The translations under genes were made by a program, and so were the position numbers. A stretch of 64,000 nt of DNA, taken from NCBI GenBank assembly GCA_017399685.1, contig JAFQBM010000028.1, positions 228,122-292,121 of the forward strand. The letters run 5' to 3'. Positions within the stretch are counted from its first letter, which is position 1. The number at the start of each line of letters is the position of its first letter. This DNA is from Lachnospiraceae bacterium (GTDB lineage Bacteria > Bacillota > Clostridia > Lachnospirales > Lachnospiraceae). Shown in pieces: positions 1 through 8,725 of the stretch. The notes under the pieces were generated by a model, which was given only the letters and a program-made list of their open reading frames with translations, searched no databases and was not told the DNA's origin.

Positions 1-30
1 TTTCAATTATTTATTTTTTTACAAAAAAAA

Positions 31-103
31 AGCTTCTGATGGGACTCAAACCCACGACCTACTGATTACGAATCAGTTGCGCTATCGACTGCGCTACAGA
101 AGC
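31..103 (-). tRNA. tRNA-Thr (anticodon CGT)
   Basis: Read on the minus strand, the 7-bp acceptor arms GCTTCTG (103-97) and CAGAAGC (38-32) pair. The anticodon stem ACTGA/TCAGT encloses the loop TTCGTAA, giving anticodon CGT, which reads ACG (Thr). The T-arm contains GGGTTTGAGTCCC. The discriminator is T at 31, and no CCA is encoded (TTT follows), so the CCA end must be added enzymatically. A consensus promoter lies just upstream. Confidence 0.95.
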
Positions 104-121
104 ATGTGTTACACAACTGAT

Positions 122-150
122 ATTATACAATCAACACAAAAAAATGTAAA
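122..150 (-). promoter_or_regulatory. Sigma-A promoter of tRNA-Thr
   Basis: On the minus strand TTTACA (-35), a 17-nt spacer and TATAAT (-10) lie about 20 nt before the mature tRNA 5' end, as expected for a short tRNA precursor. Confidence 0.7.
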
Positions 151-161
151 GCTTTTTTCTT

Positions 162-941
162 TTAAATTTTCAATGCAATGCAAATCAAAGCTAAGATAAG
201 CAAATGCACCGGATAAAAACAATAAAAAACATACTTCAAAGAACTTCCTCTTTTTCCGTTATATTTTTTTATAAAAAATAGATTCACAAATGCAAAGCAT
301 TCCATAACACCACAGGAAAGCAAAGTTAGAACTCCTAGCGCCATCCGTTTCATTTTGTCTTCACGGAAAATATACATCACAATAATCACCAGAACCCCGC
401 CTGCTGCATAATCTGTTTTTAAAAGAAAGGCTAACGCCATAAAAATAACAGATACCAAAATACATAAAAAAATACACCTTTTTTTCTTCCCGCTGTACTT
501 TTTCTGAACCTGCTCAAGACACATCATTGCAAGCAGTCCTAGTAACAAGGTGAAAAAAACATTCTGCCCCTCAAAAGAACAAATAGTATTTCTTACTGCC
601 AAATCAAAAGGAATTTCAGAAATCAATGCAAAAATTCCCAAACGAAACGCATACTTTCCTTTGTTTCTGGTATATAAAAAACCTTCCACCAGTAAAAAGC
701 AAAAAATCGGAAAAGCAATTCTTCCAATGGCTCTCATTATTATATACGTACCATACATAATAATATGTTCTGAAATATAGGCATCCTTTTGCTCTATCGT
801 TATGATTCCATTTATCAGCATCTCATGATTCATGGTACGGTAAATTAAAGTGGCTGCAACATGGTCAACCAGCATGGTAATAATGGCAATCAGCTTTAAT
901 GTACTGCCTGTCATTCCTCCAGCTTGATCCTTTTGAATCAT
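162..941 (-). CDS. TraX-family membrane protein
   Basis: This is a 259-residue polytopic membrane protein of the TraX family, often annotated as conjugal transfer protein TraX; its role in clostridia is not settled. Family-like segments are LKLIAIITMLVDH near the N-terminus, the RIAFPIFCFLLVEGF helix, ISEIPFD, and the C-terminal YNGKRG followed by FYPVHLLIL. The frame is open to 1028, but an AGGAGG eight nt before the ATG at 941 makes that the likely start; the longer form would overlap the upstream CBS gene. No conjugation genes are nearby, so a transfer role is not supported here. Confidence 0.8.
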   Translation of the reverse strand: MIQKDQAGGMTGSTLKLIAIITMLVDHVAATLIYRTMNHEMLINGIITIEQKDAYISEHIIMYGTYIIMRAIGRIAFPIFCFLLVEGFLYTRNKGKYAFRLGIFALISEIPFDLAVRNTICSFEGQNVFFTLLLGLLAMMCLEQVQKKYSGKKKRCIFLCILVSVIFMALAFLLKTDYAAGGVLVIIVMYIFREDKMKRMALGVLTLLSCGVMECFAFVNLFFIKKYNGKRGSSLKYVFYCFYPVHLLILALICIALKI

Positions 942-999
942 TTCTTCTTCCTCCTGTTTCTTGGCTTTGCCTTTTGCAAGACTTCGTTTTACACTTCTA

Positions 1000-1410
1000 T
1001 CAATTTTCCTGACTCTGGGCTGTTGCAAAATACTTAATAATATCTTTTCTTGTGATAATTCCTACAAAAAAATTTCTGTCATCCACCACAGGAACAAAAT
1101 TCTGTTCCATTACTTTTACTAACAATTCTTCCATAGTTGCTGTAACAGTTACCGGTTTATTAAATCCTTCCCGAAGAATATCCCTCACCGAGCATCCTTC
1201 CTCTTCTTTTAAATCCACCTTTTCTTTTTCTAAAAGATGTCTTAAAAAATCCCCTTCTGTCACAGTTCCCACATATTCCCCATTCTTAGATAATACAGGA
1301 ATCGCGGTATACCTGTGGACACGCATTTTTTCTAAGCCCTGACGAACAGAATTATCCTCATAAATACAGGACACATTCGCTTTCGGCGTAAGCCAAAATA
1401 AAATATTCAT
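1000..1410 (-). CDS. CBS-domain protein
   Basis: A 136-residue cytoplasmic protein made of two CBS motifs, the first around residues 15-60 (MRVHRYTAIPVLSKNG, then VGTVTEGDFL) and the second around 85-130 (NFVPVVDDRNFFVGIITRKD). CBS pairs bind adenine nucleotides or cyclic dinucleotides and act as regulatory modules; the stand-alone form resembles the YkuL/CbpB type. The ATG at 1410 is chosen because GGAGG lies eight nt upstream; an earlier ATG in the frame has no SD. It lies 58 nt upstream of the TraX-like gene on the same strand, so co-transcription is likely. The ligand cannot be read from sequence. Confidence 0.85.
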   Translation of the reverse strand: MNILFWLTPKANVSCIYEDNSVRQGLEKMRVHRYTAIPVLSKNGEYVGTVTEGDFLRHLLEKEKVDLKEEEGCSVRDILREGFNKPVTVTATMEELLVKVMEQNFVPVVDDRNFFVGIITRKDIIKYFATAQSQEN

Positions 1411-1510
1411 ACTCAAATCCTCCATACACATTGCAAATTTCCTGCAACTTTTATCCTATCAAACACTGGAAAGATATCGCCTTCCAACTCCCCTTAATTC
1501 CAAATAAATC

Positions 1511-2224
1511 CTATGCCATTACCTGAAGAGTCCGAATCACATGATCTTTCATTATTAACTGATAATGCTCATTCAGATATGCCAAATAAGTTTCATCTGC
1601 AGAAACTAACTGTGCGTATTCAGATATCAGCAGACAAAAACTTCTGGTTTTTTCTATGGTTTCTTTCCCTTGTTGAAGTACAAACAAATATTCTTCCTTG
1701 TCAGAGCTTCGATAAAGAGAAGTCTTTAAAAGTCCTTCTGATTTTGCATGCAATGCAAACTTTTCCACTGCCTCATAGTTTTTAAAGCGATAAGCCGCAG
1801 CAAATGTCTTCTTTACTGCCGGCTTTGCCTCTGACTTTTGTGCAGTTTCATTTCTCTTTAACTTTTCTGTTTCCTGTTTTACTCCCTTATCATCAAAATC
1901 TGGTATTCCTGCCTTCGCTATGGCACTTCCTATCATTTTCTTAATCTGACTTGCCATATCACTGGATGTTCCTTCTTTTTCATCTTCTACTGAAAATGTA
2001 ATGGCCAGTTCATTGTTTGGCAATGGTGCCACTTGCAACGCCAGCATTCCTTCTTTGATATCCATGTCAAATTCTAATGCGGCAGTTTCAATCATTTCTC
2101 TTAAAAAACCATGGATTTTATATGGATTTTTCAAAAAATCATTCAACCCAAAACCACGTTCTTCTAAATCTTCTTCTGTCAAAATACATCTTAACGTTGT
2201 ATCATCGAGTCTTTCAAATGTCAT
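1511..2224 (-). CDS. mecA: Adaptor protein MecA
   Basis: A 237-residue homologue of MecA, the adaptor that delivers substrates to the ClpCP protease in Firmicutes. The N-terminal substrate-binding domain starts MTFERLDDTTLRCILTEEDL and continues with GFGLNDFL; a charged linker (about residues 110-140, rich in K and E) leads to the C-terminal ClpC-binding domain beginning AAAYRFKNYEAVEKFA. The start at 2224 is preceded by GAAAGGT; the open frame extends further upstream without an SD. A good promoter lies about 85 nt upstream. It is not linked to clpC in this window. Confidence 0.88.
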   Translation of the reverse strand: MTFERLDDTTLRCILTEEDLEERGFGLNDFLKNPYKIHGFLREMIETAALEFDMDIKEGMLALQVAPLPNNELAITFSVEDEKEGTSSDMASQIKKMIGSAIAKAGIPDFDDKGVKQETEKLKRNETAQKSEAKPAVKKTFAAAYRFKNYEAVEKFALHAKSEGLLKTSLYRSSDKEEYLFVLQQGKETIEKTRSFCLLISEYAQLVSADETYLAYLNEHYQLIMKDHVIRTLQVMA

Positions 2225-2308
2225 AACAATCAAGTACCTTTCAAAAATTAAATGTATCATAGTTTCATTTTTACACATCATATTTTATTTACACTTATTT
2301 CAAAGTGT

Positions 2309-2337
2309 ATTATACAATCATACATTAAAAAAAACAA
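2309..2337 (-). promoter_or_regulatory. Sigma-A promoter of mecA
   Basis: Minus-strand TTGTTT, 17-nt spacer, TATAAT. It lies between the mgtC stop and the mecA start. A short hairpin (ACACTT/AAGTGT, about 2290-2307) follows the -10 in the 5' leader. Confidence 0.6.
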
Positions 2338-2341
2338 GTTT

Positions 2342-3037
2342 TTATTCTATGTCTACGTAAGATACGTTTTCCATATTCCGAATTACTTCTAATGCAGCGG
2401 AAAGCATAGATTTTTCAGAGGAAATGGAAATTTTCATTCTTACCTCACTGATGTTTTCTTCTAACATAAATAACTCTGTCTGGTTAATATAGATATGCGA
2501 CTTTTCCAATTCTATTTTTATTTTTTCTATGGTTTCATCAATTTTTAATAGCCGTACTCTTAACACCTTATAATACTTCCGTTTCCCCATAATATTTTTC
2601 ATTACTTGTAATGTCACATAAATAAAAATAGTAGCTAAAATTGCTCCAGAATATAAACCGGCACCGGCAGCCAGACCGATACACGCTACTGCCCATAAAC
2701 TAGCAGCTGTGGTAAGCCCCCTTACACTAAACCCATCTTTTACGATCGTACCTGCACCCAGAAAACCAATTCCACTAATGACCTGTGCACCTAAACGTGC
2801 CGGATCCATATTCGCCATTTCATAATACTGATGAAACAAGTATTCTGATGTAATCATTACCAACGCTGCTGATATTCCTACCAGGACATGAGTTCTTAGC
2901 CCGGCAGGACGATTTACATGTTCACGTTCTACGCCAATCAGTCCACACAAAACTGCTGTTACCATCAATCTTGGTATCATTCGAAACAAGAACATAATCT
3001 CCCAATTACTGCGGATGCCATCGATAATTTCTCCCAT
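2342..3037 (-). CDS. MgtC/SapB-family membrane protein
   Basis: A 231-residue protein of the MgtC/SapB family. The N-terminal hydrophobic domain (about residues 1-135) has the family signature GLIGVEREHVNRPAGLRTH, then VISGIGFLGAGTIVKDG and VRGLTTAASLWAVA. The C-terminal cytoplasmic domain (about 150-231) has an ACT-like alpha/beta look. Family members are linked to magnesium homeostasis or acid and virulence stress; the ion role is not settled. AAGAAGGG lies before the ATG, and a near-consensus promoter with a 17-nt spacer lies upstream. Confidence 0.88.
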   Translation of the reverse strand: MGEIIDGIRSNWEIMFLFRMIPRLMVTAVLCGLIGVEREHVNRPAGLRTHVLVGISAALVMITSEYLFHQYYEMANMDPARLGAQVISGIGFLGAGTIVKDGFSVRGLTTAASLWAVACIGLAAGAGLYSGAILATIFIYVTLQVMKNIMGKRKYYKVLRVRLLKIDETIEKIKIELEKSHIYINQTELFMLEENISEVRMKISISSEKSMLSAALEVIRNMENVSYVDIE

Positions 3038-3093
3038 AAATATCCCTTCTTTGTCTAAGCTTTTTACTTATCCCACTTTCATTTCTTACTTAT

Positions 3094-3122
3094 AGTATAC
3101 AAAAACCGCCACGTATTGACAA
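3094..3122 (-). promoter_or_regulatory. Sigma-A promoter of the mgtC-like gene
   Basis: Minus-strand TTGTCA, exactly 17 nt, then TATACT, about 57 nt before the ATG at 3037. It is divergent from the amylase promoter, with their -35 boxes about 50 bp apart. Confidence 0.7.
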
Positions 3123-3171
3123 TGTCTTTTTTCCTTGAATGATTTACTTTTTCATTTTCTTTTACTTTTCC

Positions 3172-3200
3172 TTGATTAAAAATCTATCTTAAAATATAAT
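3172..3200 (+). promoter_or_regulatory. Sigma-A promoter of the alpha-amylase gene
   Basis: TTGATT, 17-nt spacer, TATAAT. It is followed by a leader of about 125 nt before the ATG at 3332; the leader contains small inverted repeats (GTAAA/TTTAC at about 3215-3230) but no recognised riboswitch. Confidence 0.75.
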
Positions 3201-3331
3201 AGAGAGGAAAATCCGTAAAATTTACGTTTTTTCGCAGTCGCAAATACTAAAAATTCGATTTTTATGCTGATATGAAAAAACATAAAAATCCTCAATATAT
3301 ACGAAAAATTTATTTAGGATGGAGGATTATA

Positions 3332-4777
3332 ATGACAAATAAAACCATGATGCAATACTTCGAATGGTATCTGCCCAATGACAAGTCATTATGGCGTCAG
3401 GTAGCATCTGAAGCAAAAAAATTAAAAGAATGCGGAATTGATATGCTTTGGCTGCCACCTGCTTATAAAGGGGCAAACGGACGGACAGATGTAGGCTATT
3501 CTGTTTATGATTTATACGATTTAGGGGAATTTTATCAAAAGGGAAGTACGGAAACAAAATATGGTTCCATGCAGGAGTATCTGACTGCCATTCAGACACT
3601 GCATGACAACGATATCAAGGTCATTGCAGATATTGTGCTTGGACATAAAACCGGAGCCGATGAAACCGAAGATGTAATGGCAAGTATTGATGACTATTTT
3701 GACCGAACAAAACGAATTGGGGAAGAAAGAAAAATCCGTGCCTGGACACAGTTTAAATTCTATGCCAGAAAAAATAAATACTCTTCTTTTAAGTGGAACC
3801 ACCACCATTTTCATGGAGTAGATTACGATGATTTAAGCCATACCAATGCCATTTTTCATTTCCAAGGAAAAGAATGGGATAACGAAGTAGATGATGAGTT
3901 AGGAAACTACGACTATCTTTTAGGTGCCGATGTAGATATGAGTCATCCCGATGTAGTGGAAGAACTTACTAAATGGGGACTTTGGTATACGAATTTCGCT
4001 AATCTGGACGGTTACCGCTTAGATGCTGTGAAACACATTAAATTTGAATTCTACAGAGACTGGCTGCTTCATATGCAGGAATCCAGTTCAAAAGATTTGT
4101 ATTCCGTTGCAGAATACTGGTCACCGGATTTAAATAAACTTCTGCATTATATTGAAAAAACTAACGGCAGAACAAAAGTTTTCGATGTGCCTTTGCATTT
4201 TAATATGTATCAGGCAGCAACTAATCCTCAATACTATATGGGAAATATCCTAAAGAATACTGTATTGGTAAGCAAACCGGAACATGCCGTAACTTTCATT
4301 GATAATCATGACAGCCAGATTGGACAAGCATTACAATCCTGGATTAGTCCTTGGTTTAAACCACTCTCCTATGCCTTGATTTTATTACATAAGGATGGAG
4401 ACCCTTGTGTATTTTACAGTGATTATTATGGAGAAAAACAAAATAATTTTCCTCCCGTAAAACACCTAAAAACACTTTTAAAACTTAGAAAAGAAAAGGC
4501 TTATGGTACTCAATATGATTATTTTGACCATGAGCATATGATTGGTTTTACCAGAAGCGGATGCGCCCAAAAACCTGGTTCCGGTCTTGCAGTTGTTATG
4601 ACAAATCACGATGCTGGTTTTAAAAAGATGTATATCGGAACCGAATATGCCGGAAAAGAATTCATAGATGCCCTAGGGGAATTTGATTCCACTGTGACAG
4701 TTACCATTATGCCAAATGGATGTGGAAAATTTTTAGTAAATGAAAAGTCCGTTTCTGTGTGGGTACTGAAATCTTAA
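3332..4777 (+). CDS. Cytoplasmic alpha-amylase (GH13)
   Basis: A 481-residue alpha-amylase that should hydrolyse internal alpha-1,4 bonds of starch-like glucans or glycogen. It looks like the bacterial intracellular GH13_5 type: it begins MQYFEWYLPND after a few residues and has no signal peptide. Catalytic residues are the nucleophile D231 (GYRLDAVKH), the acid/base E261 (VAEYW) and D327 (FIDNHDS). The start at 3332 follows GGAGG at six nt; an upstream in-frame start at 3272 lacks an SD. It has its own promoter and stands alone, but an alpha-1,6-glucosidase is encoded about 2 kb downstream, so both could act on internal alpha-glucan. Confidence 0.92.
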   Translation: MTNKTMMQYFEWYLPNDKSLWRQVASEAKKLKECGIDMLWLPPAYKGANGRTDVGYSVYDLYDLGEFYQKGSTETKYGSMQEYLTAIQTLHDNDIKVIADIVLGHKTGADETEDVMASIDDYFDRTKRIGEERKIRAWTQFKFYARKNKYSSFKWNHHHFHGVDYDDLSHTNAIFHFQGKEWDNEVDDELGNYDYLLGADVDMSHPDVVEELTKWGLWYTNFANLDGYRLDAVKHIKFEFYRDWLLHMQESSSKDLYSVAEYWSPDLNKLLHYIEKTNGRTKVFDVPLHFNMYQAATNPQYYMGNILKNTVLVSKPEHAVTFIDNHDSQIGQALQSWISPWFKPLSYALILLHKDGDPCVFYSDYYGEKQNNFPPVKHLKTLLKLRKEKAYGTQYDYFDHEHMIGFTRSGCAQKPGSGLAVVMTNHDAGFKKMYIGTEYAGKEFIDALGEFDSTVTVTIMPNGCGKFLVNEKSVSVWVLKS

Positions 4778-4852
4778 AGACTATTTAAACGTGGCGATTT
4801 ACAAGATATGCCGTCAAGCATTGAGGTAAAGTATCTGCTTTGTATTTTTTTC

Positions 4853-4884
4853 TTGATTTATTCCGAAAAAGTAGTTACTATAAT
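4853..4884 (+). promoter_or_regulatory. Promoter of the trpB2 gene
   Basis: TTGATT at 4853-4858 with TACTAT after 17 nt (4876-4881), or the better-scoring TATAAT after 20 nt (4879-4884). The transcript would start about 30 nt before the ATG at 4919, leaving a very short leader with no room for a trp attenuator or T-box. Confidence 0.55.
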
Positions 4885-4918
4885 ATATTAGAATAACTTA
4901 TCCCAAAGGAGAACAACT

Positions 4919-6295
4919 ATGAGTAATAAAGAAATTCCTTATAAAATTTATCTAAACGAAAATGAAATGCCAAAACAATGGTATAACGTTCGTGCAGATA
5001 TGAAAAACAAACCTGCACCACTTTTAAATGCAGCAACTATGAAACCAATTACCTTTGAAGAATTACGTCCTGTCTTCTGTGACGAATTAATCAACCAGGA
5101 ATTGGATGACGTAAATCCTTATATTGATATTCCAGAAGAAATTTTAAAGTTTTATAAAATGTACCGTCCTGCTCCATTGGTACGTGCATATTGTCTGGAA
5201 GAAAAGCTGGGTACACCTGCAAAAATATATTACAAATTCGAAGGAAATAACACTAGTGGCAGCCATAAACTAAATTCTGCCATTGCCCAGGCTTATTATG
5301 CAAAAAAACAGGGCTTAAAAGGTGTTACCACAGAAACAGGTGCCGGACAATGGGGTACTGCTCTTTCTATGGCTTGTTCTTATTTTGATTTAGACTGTCA
5401 GGTATATATGGTAAAAGTTTCTTATGAACAAAAACCTTTCCGTCGTGAAGTAATGCGTACATATGGTGCGAAAGTAACTCCTTCTCCTTCTGAAACAACA
5501 GAAGTTGGACGTAAGATTTTAGCCGCTCATCCAGGAACCACAGGAAGTCTTGGCTGTGCCATTTCAGAAGCCGTAGAAGCTGCTTCTTTACAGGAAGGTT
5601 ACCGCTATGTTCTTGGCAGTGTATTAAATCAGGTTTTACTTCACCAGACCGTTATTGGTTTAGAAACCAAAACTGCATTAGAAAAATATGATATTTCTCC
5701 AGATATCATCATTGGTTGTGCAGGAGGCGGTTCTAACCTTGGCGGATTGATTTCTCCATTCATGGGAGAAAAACTGCGTGGTGAAAAAGATTACCGTATT
5801 ATTGCTGTAGAGCCAGCATCCTGTCCAAGTTTAACCAGAGGTAAATATGTGTATGACTACTGTGATACCGGAATGGTTTGTCCATTATCTAAAATGTATA
5901 CTTTAGGCAGTGGATTTATTCCTTCTGCAAATCATGCTGGAGGATTACGTTACCATGGTATGAGTTCCACTTTAAGTCAATTATATGATGATGGTCTTAT
6001 GGAGGCAGTTGCTGTTGAACAGACTTCTGTTTTCGAGGCTGCACAGTATTTCGCTCGCATAGAGGGAATCCTTCCAGCTCCTGAAAGCAGTCATGCTATT
6101 AAAGTAGCTATTGACGAAGCTAAAAAATGCAAGGAAACCGGAGAAGAAAAGACCATCGTATTCGGATTAACTGGAACTGGTTATTTCGATATGATGTCAT
6201 ACCAAAAATTTAACGATGGTGTTATGAGTGATTACATTCCTACGGATGAAGAACTTCAAGCTGGATTCGCCGGTCTTCCAAATGTAGAAGCTTAA
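4919..6295 (+). CDS. TrpB2-type tryptophan synthase beta-like protein
   Basis: A 458-residue PLP-dependent enzyme of the TrpB2 (TrpB-related) branch, longer than TrpB1 (about 400) because of its N-terminal extension (KIYLNENEMPKQWYNVRADM). The PLP lysine is in SGSHKLNSA, the substrate loop is TETGAGQWGTALS, and the phosphate cup is CAGGGSNLGG. Family members convert indole and serine to tryptophan, or may use other nucleophiles. AAAGGAG precedes the ATG. There is no trpA or other trp gene nearby, so it is an orphan; roles in indole salvage or serine deamination are inferences. Confidence 0.9.
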   Translation: MSNKEIPYKIYLNENEMPKQWYNVRADMKNKPAPLLNAATMKPITFEELRPVFCDELINQELDDVNPYIDIPEEILKFYKMYRPAPLVRAYCLEEKLGTPAKIYYKFEGNNTSGSHKLNSAIAQAYYAKKQGLKGVTTETGAGQWGTALSMACSYFDLDCQVYMVKVSYEQKPFRREVMRTYGAKVTPSPSETTEVGRKILAAHPGTTGSLGCAISEAVEAASLQEGYRYVLGSVLNQVLLHQTVIGLETKTALEKYDISPDIIIGCAGGGSNLGGLISPFMGEKLRGEKDYRIIAVEPASCPSLTRGKYVYDYCDTGMVCPLSKMYTLGSGFIPSANHAGGLRYHGMSSTLSQLYDDGLMEAVAVEQTSVFEAAQYFARIEGILPAPESSHAIKVAIDEAKKCKETGEEKTIVFGLTGTGYFDMMSYQKFNDGVMSDYIPTDEELQAGFAGLPNVEA

Positions 6296-6345
6296 GTAAT
6301 TTTTATAAAATCAAACATAACTTTCTACCTTAGAGGCATAAAATT

Positions 6346-6398
6346 AGAACCAAATCATAGTAAGCCTTTTATTTTCGGCTTTCTCTTGATTTGGTTCT
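6346..6398. terminator. Terminator between convergent genes
   Basis: A 12-bp stem, AGAACCAAATCA (6346-6357) with TGATTTGGTTCT (6387-6398), encloses an inner AAGCC/GGCTT stem. It sits between the convergent trpB2 and yfcE genes and could serve both strands, although the U-tract is weak on either side. Confidence 0.6.
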
Positions 6399-6446
6399 AT
6401 TACATTAAAACGATTCTTTTTTATTAAGATGTGTAATTTTTAAACC

Positions 6447-7007
6447 TCAATCGGAAAACAATTCTTCCAAATCATAGGACATATATTCCACTGTCTCTAA
6501 ATCTTTAAATATCACTTTCTGGTCTTCCAATATCAGATAGCTCCTTGGACTGTTTTCCTTCGGAATGGAAACAGAACCGGGATTCAGATAAAGATATTCC
6601 CCTATCCTCTCACATTTCGGAACATGGGTATGTCCATGAAGCAGGATATCTCCAGCTTTTAAAGGTGGAAGTTGATTTTGATTATATTTATGTCCATGCG
6701 TAGCAAAAAACATACGGTTTCCAATATACAAAACAGCATAGTCCGCTAACACCGGAAACTCCAATACCATCTGGTCTACTTCACAATCGCAATTTCCTCG
6801 GACACATAACAAGTCTGCTGCCACATCGTTTAACATGGAAATTACTTGCTTAGGTTCATATCCTTCCGGTAAATCATTTCGTGGTCCATGATATAAAAGA
6901 TCTCCAAGTAATAATAACTTATCTGCTTTTTCTTTTTGATAACAGCACAGCATTTTCTCGCAATAGTGTTTAGAACCATGTATGTCCGATGCAATCATAA
7001 TTTTCAT
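6447..7007 (-). CDS. yfcE: YfcE-family metallophosphoesterase
   Basis: A 186-residue calcineurin-like phosphodiesterase of the YfcE/MJ0936 family. Metal ligands are visible in order: SDIHG (residues 7-11), GDLLYHG, RGNCD, ATHGH and HGHTH. Family members hydrolyse phosphodiesters in vitro; the natural substrate is unknown. Its ATG overlaps the stop of the upstream glucosidase by four nt (7004-7007), which indicates translational coupling. Confidence 0.88.
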   Translation of the reverse strand: MKIMIASDIHGSKHYCEKMLCCYQKEKADKLLLLGDLLYHGPRNDLPEGYEPKQVISMLNDVAADLLCVRGNCDCEVDQMVLEFPVLADYAVLYIGNRMFFATHGHKYNQNQLPPLKAGDILLHGHTHVPKCERIGEYLYLNPGSVSIPKENSPRSYLILEDQKVIFKDLETVEYMSYDLEELFSD

Positions 7008-8623
7008 AGATAATACATCCTCGCTTCATACGGTCTCAATACATTTTCACTGTCAATATCCTGGTAATTTGATATCAATAACTCTTTCTTTCCCTTTAAT
7101 TTTTCCGGAATTTCTATGCTGACTTCTTCTCCATAGAAATTACATAATACCCAAAGGGTCTTTCCTTCAAAAGTTCTTGTATAGGAGAATAACTGATTAT
7201 TTTCAGGAAAAACCAGTTCAAAATCGCCTTCTACAAATACCGGATATTCTTTTCTAAGTGCAATTAATTTCTTATAGTAAGAAAAAATAGAATCCGGGTC
7301 ATTCATCTGGGATTTTGCATTGATTTCCTTATAATTTGGATTTACATCCAGCCAAGGTGTTCCTGTAGTAAATCCTGCATTGAAAGAATCATCCCATTGC
7401 ATTGGTGTTCTCGCATTATCACGACTTTTTGCATAAAGAGAAGCCAGAATACTGTCATCACTATATCCTCTTTCTCTTCTGTCCTTTATCATATTAATGG
7501 TTTCAATGTCCCGATACTGCTCCAGGGTAAACTTAGAATTCGTCATTCCTAACTCTTCGCCTTGATAAATATACGGAGTTCCCTGCATGCCATGTAAAAT
7601 CGTGGCTAACATTTTTGCAGATTCCACACGATATTCTTTGTCATTTCCCCATCTGGATACAATACGAGGTAAATCATGATTATTCCAGAACAAACTGTTC
7701 CATCCAATGCTATGCAGACCTTGTTGCCATTTTGTAAGAACTTCTTTTAATTTTTGCAAATCCAATGGAATAATGTCCCATTTTTCCTTTCCCTCTTCCT
7801 GATCCAGTCCGATATGTTCAAACTGGAATACCATAGAGAACTCACTTCCATCTGGATTACTATAAAGTTTGGCACGTTCCAAATCGGCTCCCCATGCCTC
7901 TCCTACTGTAATAAGGTTGGCTCTCTGAAAAGTTTCTCTGCTTAATTCCTGTAAAAAGTCATGTAATTTAGGACCGTTAATGGTGATATGATGATCCGGC
8001 TCTTTTGCAATCTGATCAATGACATCCAATCGAAATCCTTCTACCCCCTTATCAATCCACCAATTAATCATATCGTAGATTTCTTTTCGAACCTTTGGGT
8101 TTTCCCAATTTAAATCCGGTTGTTTTGGAGAAAACTGGTGAAAGAAATATTGTCCCAGTTCCGGAACCCATTCCCATGTTGTTCCGCCAAATACAGAACA
8201 CATATCATTTGGAAGTTCTCCTTCCACTCCATCTTTAAAGATATAATAATCATGATATGGATTATCTTTGCTTTTTCTTGCTTCTTTGAACCATGGATGT
8301 TCGTCCGAAGAATGATTCAATACCAAATCCATAATAATTCCAATATTTCTTACTTTTGCCTTGGCAATCAATTCTTCCATATCGGAAAGAGTTCCAAACA
8401 TAGGGTCAATATCCTGGTAATCTGAAATATCGTATCCATTATCATCTTGTGGAGACTTACAGACAGGGGATAACCAGATTGCATCAATTCCAAGTTCTTT
8501 TAAGTAATCTAACTTTTCAATGATTCCTCTGATATCTCCCATTCCGCTTCCAGTACTATCCTTAAAACTTCTAGGGTAAATCTGGTATACCACTGCTTTT
8601 TTCCACCAATTTTTTTCTCGCAT
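7004..8623 (-). CDS. Oligo-1,6-glucosidase (GH13)
   Basis: A 539-residue GH13 alpha-glucosidase without signal peptide. The catalytic triad is D200 (GVEGFRLDVID), E242 (GEAWG) and D317 (FWNNHDLPR). The residue after the nucleophile is V201; in the GH13_31 group Val there goes with alpha-1,6 bonds (isomaltose, isomaltulose) and Thr with alpha-1,4 bonds, so isomalto-oligosaccharide hydrolysis is the likely activity. The C-terminal beta domain ends RPYEARMYYL. ATAGGAGAAG precedes the ATG. The yfcE gene follows with a 4-nt overlap. Confidence 0.92.
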   Translation of the reverse strand: MREKNWWKKAVVYQIYPRSFKDSTGSGMGDIRGIIEKLDYLKELGIDAIWLSPVCKSPQDDNGYDISDYQDIDPMFGTLSDMEELIAKAKVRNIGIIMDLVLNHSSDEHPWFKEARKSKDNPYHDYYIFKDGVEGELPNDMCSVFGGTTWEWVPELGQYFFHQFSPKQPDLNWENPKVRKEIYDMINWWIDKGVEGFRLDVIDQIAKEPDHHITINGPKLHDFLQELSRETFQRANLITVGEAWGADLERAKLYSNPDGSEFSMVFQFEHIGLDQEEGKEKWDIIPLDLQKLKEVLTKWQQGLHSIGWNSLFWNNHDLPRIVSRWGNDKEYRVESAKMLATILHGMQGTPYIYQGEELGMTNSKFTLEQYRDIETINMIKDRRERGYSDDSILASLYAKSRDNARTPMQWDDSFNAGFTTGTPWLDVNPNYKEINAKSQMNDPDSIFSYYKKLIALRKEYPVFVEGDFELVFPENNQLFSYTRTFEGKTLWVLCNFYGEEVSIEIPEKLKGKKELLISNYQDIDSENVLRPYEARMYYL

Positions 8624-8725
8624 AAATCAACTTCTCCTATCTATCATATTTTATAACCACCAAAGCAATTCAAGTACTACCCATTGTCATATTATATCAT
8701 ACTGTAGTACTATTTGGATTTTCAC

